From Atopsyche davidsoni (taxonomy: Eukaryota; Arthropoda; Insecta; Trichoptera; Hydrobiosidae), in the NCBI GenBank assembly GCA_022113835.1, contig JAILWY010000009.1, positions 2,889,501 to 2,953,500 of the forward strand: a stretch of 64,000 bases of DNA, written 5' to 3'. The translations under genes were made by a program, and so were the position numbers. Positions 60,655 through 64,000 of this stretch are shown here, piece by piece. The number at the start of each line of letters is the position of its first letter. Position 1 is the stretch's first letter. Below the pieces are notes generated by a model. That model did not search any database. It was not told the origin of the DNA and saw nothing but the letters and a program-made list of their open reading frames with translations.

Positions 60655-60780
60655 CATAAAGTAAAGCAGCTCCGGCTATGCCGCCTCCGCATTGCGCTGC
60701 CATGAAGAGCCCCGCCCTCAGAGGAGTAACCTGGCGAGTCACCACCATGCCCACTGTCACTGCCGGATTCATGTGTGCAC
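60655..60780 (-). CDS. bib: Internal exon of an aquaporin, probably big brain
   Basis: Read on the minus strand, this 126-bp block is an uninterrupted run of codons flanked by AG (complement of 60781-60782) and a good GTAAGC donor (starting at 60654). The translation begins AHMNPAVT, the first NPA box of the aquaporin/MIP family. It continues through a transmembrane segment containing VTPLRAGLFMAAQCGGGIAG, followed by AALLM. Aquaporins are six-helix membrane channels, and the NPA half-helix lines the pore. The CGGGIAGAALL run after NPA matches what I recall of insect big brain rather than Drip or Prip water channels, so bib (a neurogenic membrane protein acting with Notch) is the best name. 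Both introns are phase 1, so the exon is symmetric. The exon carries neither the gene's start nor its stop. I did not find neighbouring exons, so the flanking introns must be long. Family call is strong, orthology moderate. Confidence 0.82.
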
Positions 60781-61216
60781 CTGCATCAACAAACACATTT
60801 AAACATTACATCTTGTCTCAAAAAAAACAATTAAAAGAATTTTTACCTGTGTCGAACAACTAATGACCAAAATCGAATAGATACACGTACAGAACATTTT
60901 ATTTCATGACTCGACCAGACGATCAATAAATTGTTCCTCATATTGAACAACTAGGGTCCAATGTGTAAGCATCCACAAGGACTACTTTGTTTATATCCAA
61001 TTGGATGCAATACATTGATTGTTGTAGGCACAGTGTTTAATTCAATAGAGTTACGGGTTTAATGGGGCGATCCGATGACCTCTTAGAAAGTTTAGATGAG
61101 GGCGTACGCTTTAATATAATATGAATATAAATATTAGAATAAATTAAATAAATAAAAAAATAAGGACAGTGAAAAGTTACTTTAGTATATATTAATCATA
61201 ATATAAATCCAGCACG

Positions 61217-61866
61217 GTGTTATGGCCCGTCAAAAAGTTCCCTTGCAATGGAAAAGTTGTCGATCCCCATCATTTGCGGGTTCCATCAATGCGAACGACG
61301 TGTTTTTGCAGAATCGGCACTGCCGAATCGGTGATATCTCTTCTATATTTGGCTATTGCGAGGGGAGGATGGCGCATCAGGTGTGAATTGCTGGGAAATG
61401 ATTCATAGAATAACACCAACTTTCCCCTGTTTTCCAATTCAACAATTTCAAACAGCATGCTTTGATAAATCATCTGGAAATATTTTAACAGCAGAAATGT
61501 CAATATAAAAAAATATCATTAAATTTAACCAACTATATCGTTGCCATAAACCAAGCGTTACAATTTATTTAAAATAGTATGTATATACATATATATGAGT
61601 GTGTTTGTGTAACTCATTCGTTTAAAATACTAGCAGTATTAATTTAAGCCTTTAAAGAACACCTCTTCTTTGGCAATCGCCGAAAAAATATAATTGGCAT
61701 ACAGGCACTTACAGCTTTCCTCGCCAGCCTTCATAATTGGTACAGCTGCCGAGGCGCGGAGTGAGGCTGCTAGTGATGGGAAAAGATTATGTGATAACCA
61801 ACGTTGAAACCGAATATCTATGTAACTTTGAGCAAATCCTTTTTTTAAATAATAAACATCACCCAC
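61217..61866 (-). other. Two unassigned minus-strand ORFs with protein-like composition
   Basis: 61270-61473 reads from an ATG just after an acceptor-like TTAAAATATTTCCAG and contains FEIVELENRGKLVLFYESFP and RRDITDSAVPILQKHVV before a stop. 61639-61866 has YIDIRFQRWLSHNLFPSLAA and AAVPIMKAGEESCKCLYANY before its stop. Neither resembles aquaporin or any family I can name. The two share no frame. They lie just upstream of the aquaporin exon, within what should be its preceding intron. Could be a decayed inserted gene or chance. Confidence 0.25.
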
Positions 61867-62259
61867 AAGATATATTTGATTCGTTTGAATGATGAATTTT
61901 TTAGCTAAATTATTATATCAAAAACATTACGCGTTTATACTTGTGCTGTTTTTAAATTTATGTGTATTTCTAGAAAAATTATATAAGTGGTTTTAAAACA
62001 TGTTTAAAATCAACGATCGCCCCCTCACTATGCATGTACTATCGGTACTAAGCTGTGAAGTAAATTATGAAAAGATGGCAGGCGATCCTTGCAAAGTTAA
62101 TTAATATAATTCGACTGAATCCAGTATTTAAATTGGTTGTTTCATTTATATTTATTTGCATTTAAAGATAAAGCAATTAAATATAAACAAGATTTCCTTA
62201 ACCGTATAAACTACATCATATATATTTTTTTGTCTTTAGCTTCCGAGGGCATTATATAT

Positions 62260-62436
62260 TTCAATCAGATGCGTATTTATTACCCATTACGGGTTTATTA
62301 TATTATTACTAATATGATTAGGCACATTAGTTCATTCATCGTGATTTGTGATCCCACACAAATCACGATTATATTTTTCTGAGAGTTTCTTTAAATCATC
62401 TTGTATGTATGAACTAATGTGCCTAATCATATTAGT
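62260..62436 (-). mobile_element. tRNA-like foldback element, copy 6 (collapsed palindrome)
   Basis: The inverted ends ACTAATATGATTAGGCACAT (62308) and its complement (ending 62436) meet around ATCGTGATTTGTGATCCCAC, where most of the tRNA-like head has been lost. The tail lies at the left (62260-62307) in complement, so the element is reversed relative to copies 1, 3 and 5. Confidence 0.7.
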
Positions 62437-64000
62437 AACATTATATATTTCTTATAAAATTTAATTACTAGATAATAGGCAGCATTGCTCACCACTAGAT
62501 CAGGCAATGAATTTTCAATTAGAATATTTTTTTACTGAAACAATGAGAGCTCGTTGTGTCTCGTTTATCATATAATTTCAAATTTCAAATTTACACATAA
62601 AAAAATATTATCCTTCGTACTCAATATTTTTATCATGTCGCTTATAGTGCATATCTTCTACGGGTGTGCCGTGCCGCTGAAGCTACGGCATGCCACTGTT
62701 GCATACGAATTTAAATGTTAGTGCTGCATTGAATCTGAATAAAGAGAAATACTGAAAGGAGACGAGCCGGTAGAAGTTCCCAGTCGCTTAAAGGCCAGAA
62801 GCCCCGAGGGCGCCGCCCTTACCTCCGCCCTTCAAAGGAGGCTGCAAGGAGGGTGGAATTATTCCACTAGCCGTGTAGGAGGATGTTATTGAAACCACAG
62901 CATCAGGTAAACACAAAACCCACAGAAAGCTCTCAAATGTCTTCAGTTGAGTGGGTTTGGATACCTATTTGAATCGTAAGCTGTTTCAATTTCAATAATT
63001 TACTCTGCGATATATGAGGTTATTAAACATAGCATAGTAAAAATTAATCAAACTTTTTATTTTATTTTATAAGATTCATATGTGATTGTGAATATCACTG
63101 TGTTACGAAAATAAAACAATGAGCTTCTGGAAACTAGTTAGTTTGCTGATTAACAAATCCCGTTAGACGTTAAGAATATTTAAACTGTATGGTAAGTAAT
63201 ACATACTTATTCTACTGTTTATGCTATCATATATATTTTTTTATAAAAAATAGTGCTAAAGCTGGGGTGACCCCGACTGTGACTTTCTGAGGGACACAGT
63301 ATGTATCCAGTATGAGTCCAAAACTGGATTATTGAATTTTAAAAAGCGATTTCGATAGCTGCATGTTTTTAAGACAGACAGGTTTCGATTCTGATGGCTA
63401 CCTGTTTTTAAGGCAGACAAGATGTCACCAAAGACATGCGCGGAGAGAATGAATAATAAAATGCAATTATATCATAAAGCCACCAGAACCAGTCGCAAGA
63501 CAGAGACGAGTTTTTCGAGGAACGGCTTTCTCACGCGCAGATGTATCTCCGAAGTCACCTGCCTCCTGAAAGCTCTCGCGAAGCTGGCAGACCTTCCCGG
63601 GGCTCATGTGCCTAAATTATTTTGGGTTCTTAGTAATTAAAGCCATTCAAGTGCGATGGAGCATGCGGAAGAGGTGCCGTCAGCTTCCAAGTCATTAACG
63701 TCCATCCCCTACGAAAGGGTAGATAACCAAAATGGCTGATCGCGGCGGATTTCTCGCATATATTATCAATACGTACTTTATGACATTTTAAACCTGAATA
63801 TAATGCACGATGGATAATGAAGCTTTATAGTGGAATTTTAGAAAGTCGTTAATATAATTTACGAGGTTTTGCTTTGCTAGCACGATTGTTATATCAGTAC
63901 ACACCAAAATAGGTAGATTTAAAAAAATATTTTTGAACATCGAAATGTAAAGTAACAAGTGAAATGTTTTTTTTCCTTTTTCACGAATGGACGGAACAGT
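62437..64000. other. No gene recognised; GC-rich patches
   Basis: Patches at 62755-62880 and 63480-63620. Two near-identical words (GACAGACAGGTTTCGATTCTGA region and TGGCTACCTGTTTTTAAGGC) make a short repeat at about 63355-63420. The plus ORF at 63422-63640 has no recognised motif. Confidence 0.5.

Noticed and set aside
60678..60863. Plus-strand ORF overlapping the aquaporin exon
   Set aside because: It is the antisense shadow of the minus-strand exon.
1..64000. CRISPR arrays, bacterial operons, rRNA, snRNA or canonical tRNA genes
   Set aside because: No regularly spaced direct repeats, no dense gene packing, and no recognisable rRNA or snRNA sequence. The tRNA-like segments have altered arms and belong to repeats.

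Overview
The window looks like nuclear DNA from an arthropod, most probably an insect. It is AT-rich, and most ORFs in it are short and random-looking. It carries many short decayed transposable elements of types common in insects (mariner and other Tc1-like elements, a hAT MITE, a pogo-like MITE, a Helitron end, tRNA-derived elements, Penelope-like repeat ends). It also has two short interstitial runs of TTAGG, the insect telomere unit. I cannot determine the order or species.

Only one stretch is confidently coding for a host gene: a 126-bp internal exon on the minus strand at 60655-60780. It encodes an aquaporin segment with the NPA motif, most like big brain (bib). Both introns are phase 1. 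I found no other exon of this gene, so the rest of the window is either long intron of this gene or intergenic DNA.

Layout: 1-11.5 kb is AT-rich with one hammerhead-type repeat, one copy of an unclassified 0.4-0.5 kb repeat and some GC-rich blocks. 11.5-18.9 kb is dense in mobile DNA: a hammerhead foldback with telomeric repeats, a poly(A) SINE, a 1.27-kb mariner pseudogene, tRNA-like foldbacks (one nested in a hammerhead foldback) and a hAT MITE. 19-38.4 kb has further tRNA-like foldbacks, the second unclassified repeat, a Helitron 5' end, a pogo-like MITE and two hammerhead-type palindromes. 39.5-42.65 kb is strand-asymmetric, with a 62-bp tandem repeat and no recognisable gene. 43.6-46.2 kb has two inverted copies of one Tc1-like element. 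46.6-48 kb has non-LTR-like tails and a GC-rich block. 52.6-60.5 kb has more hammerhead repeats, a palindromic Tc1-like element, TTAGG repeats and a second hAT MITE with a perfect 8-bp target duplication. After the aquaporin exon come a tRNA-like foldback and unassigned sequence.

The most interesting system is a set of short foldback elements carrying hammerhead-ribozyme motifs. Three copies have an intact CTGATGA core, stem II, GAAA and a palindromic stem III, with a 4-bp stem I that closes exactly around the predicted cleavage site. One of these foldbacks hosts a nested tRNA-like element, and another encloses TTAGG telomeric repeats.
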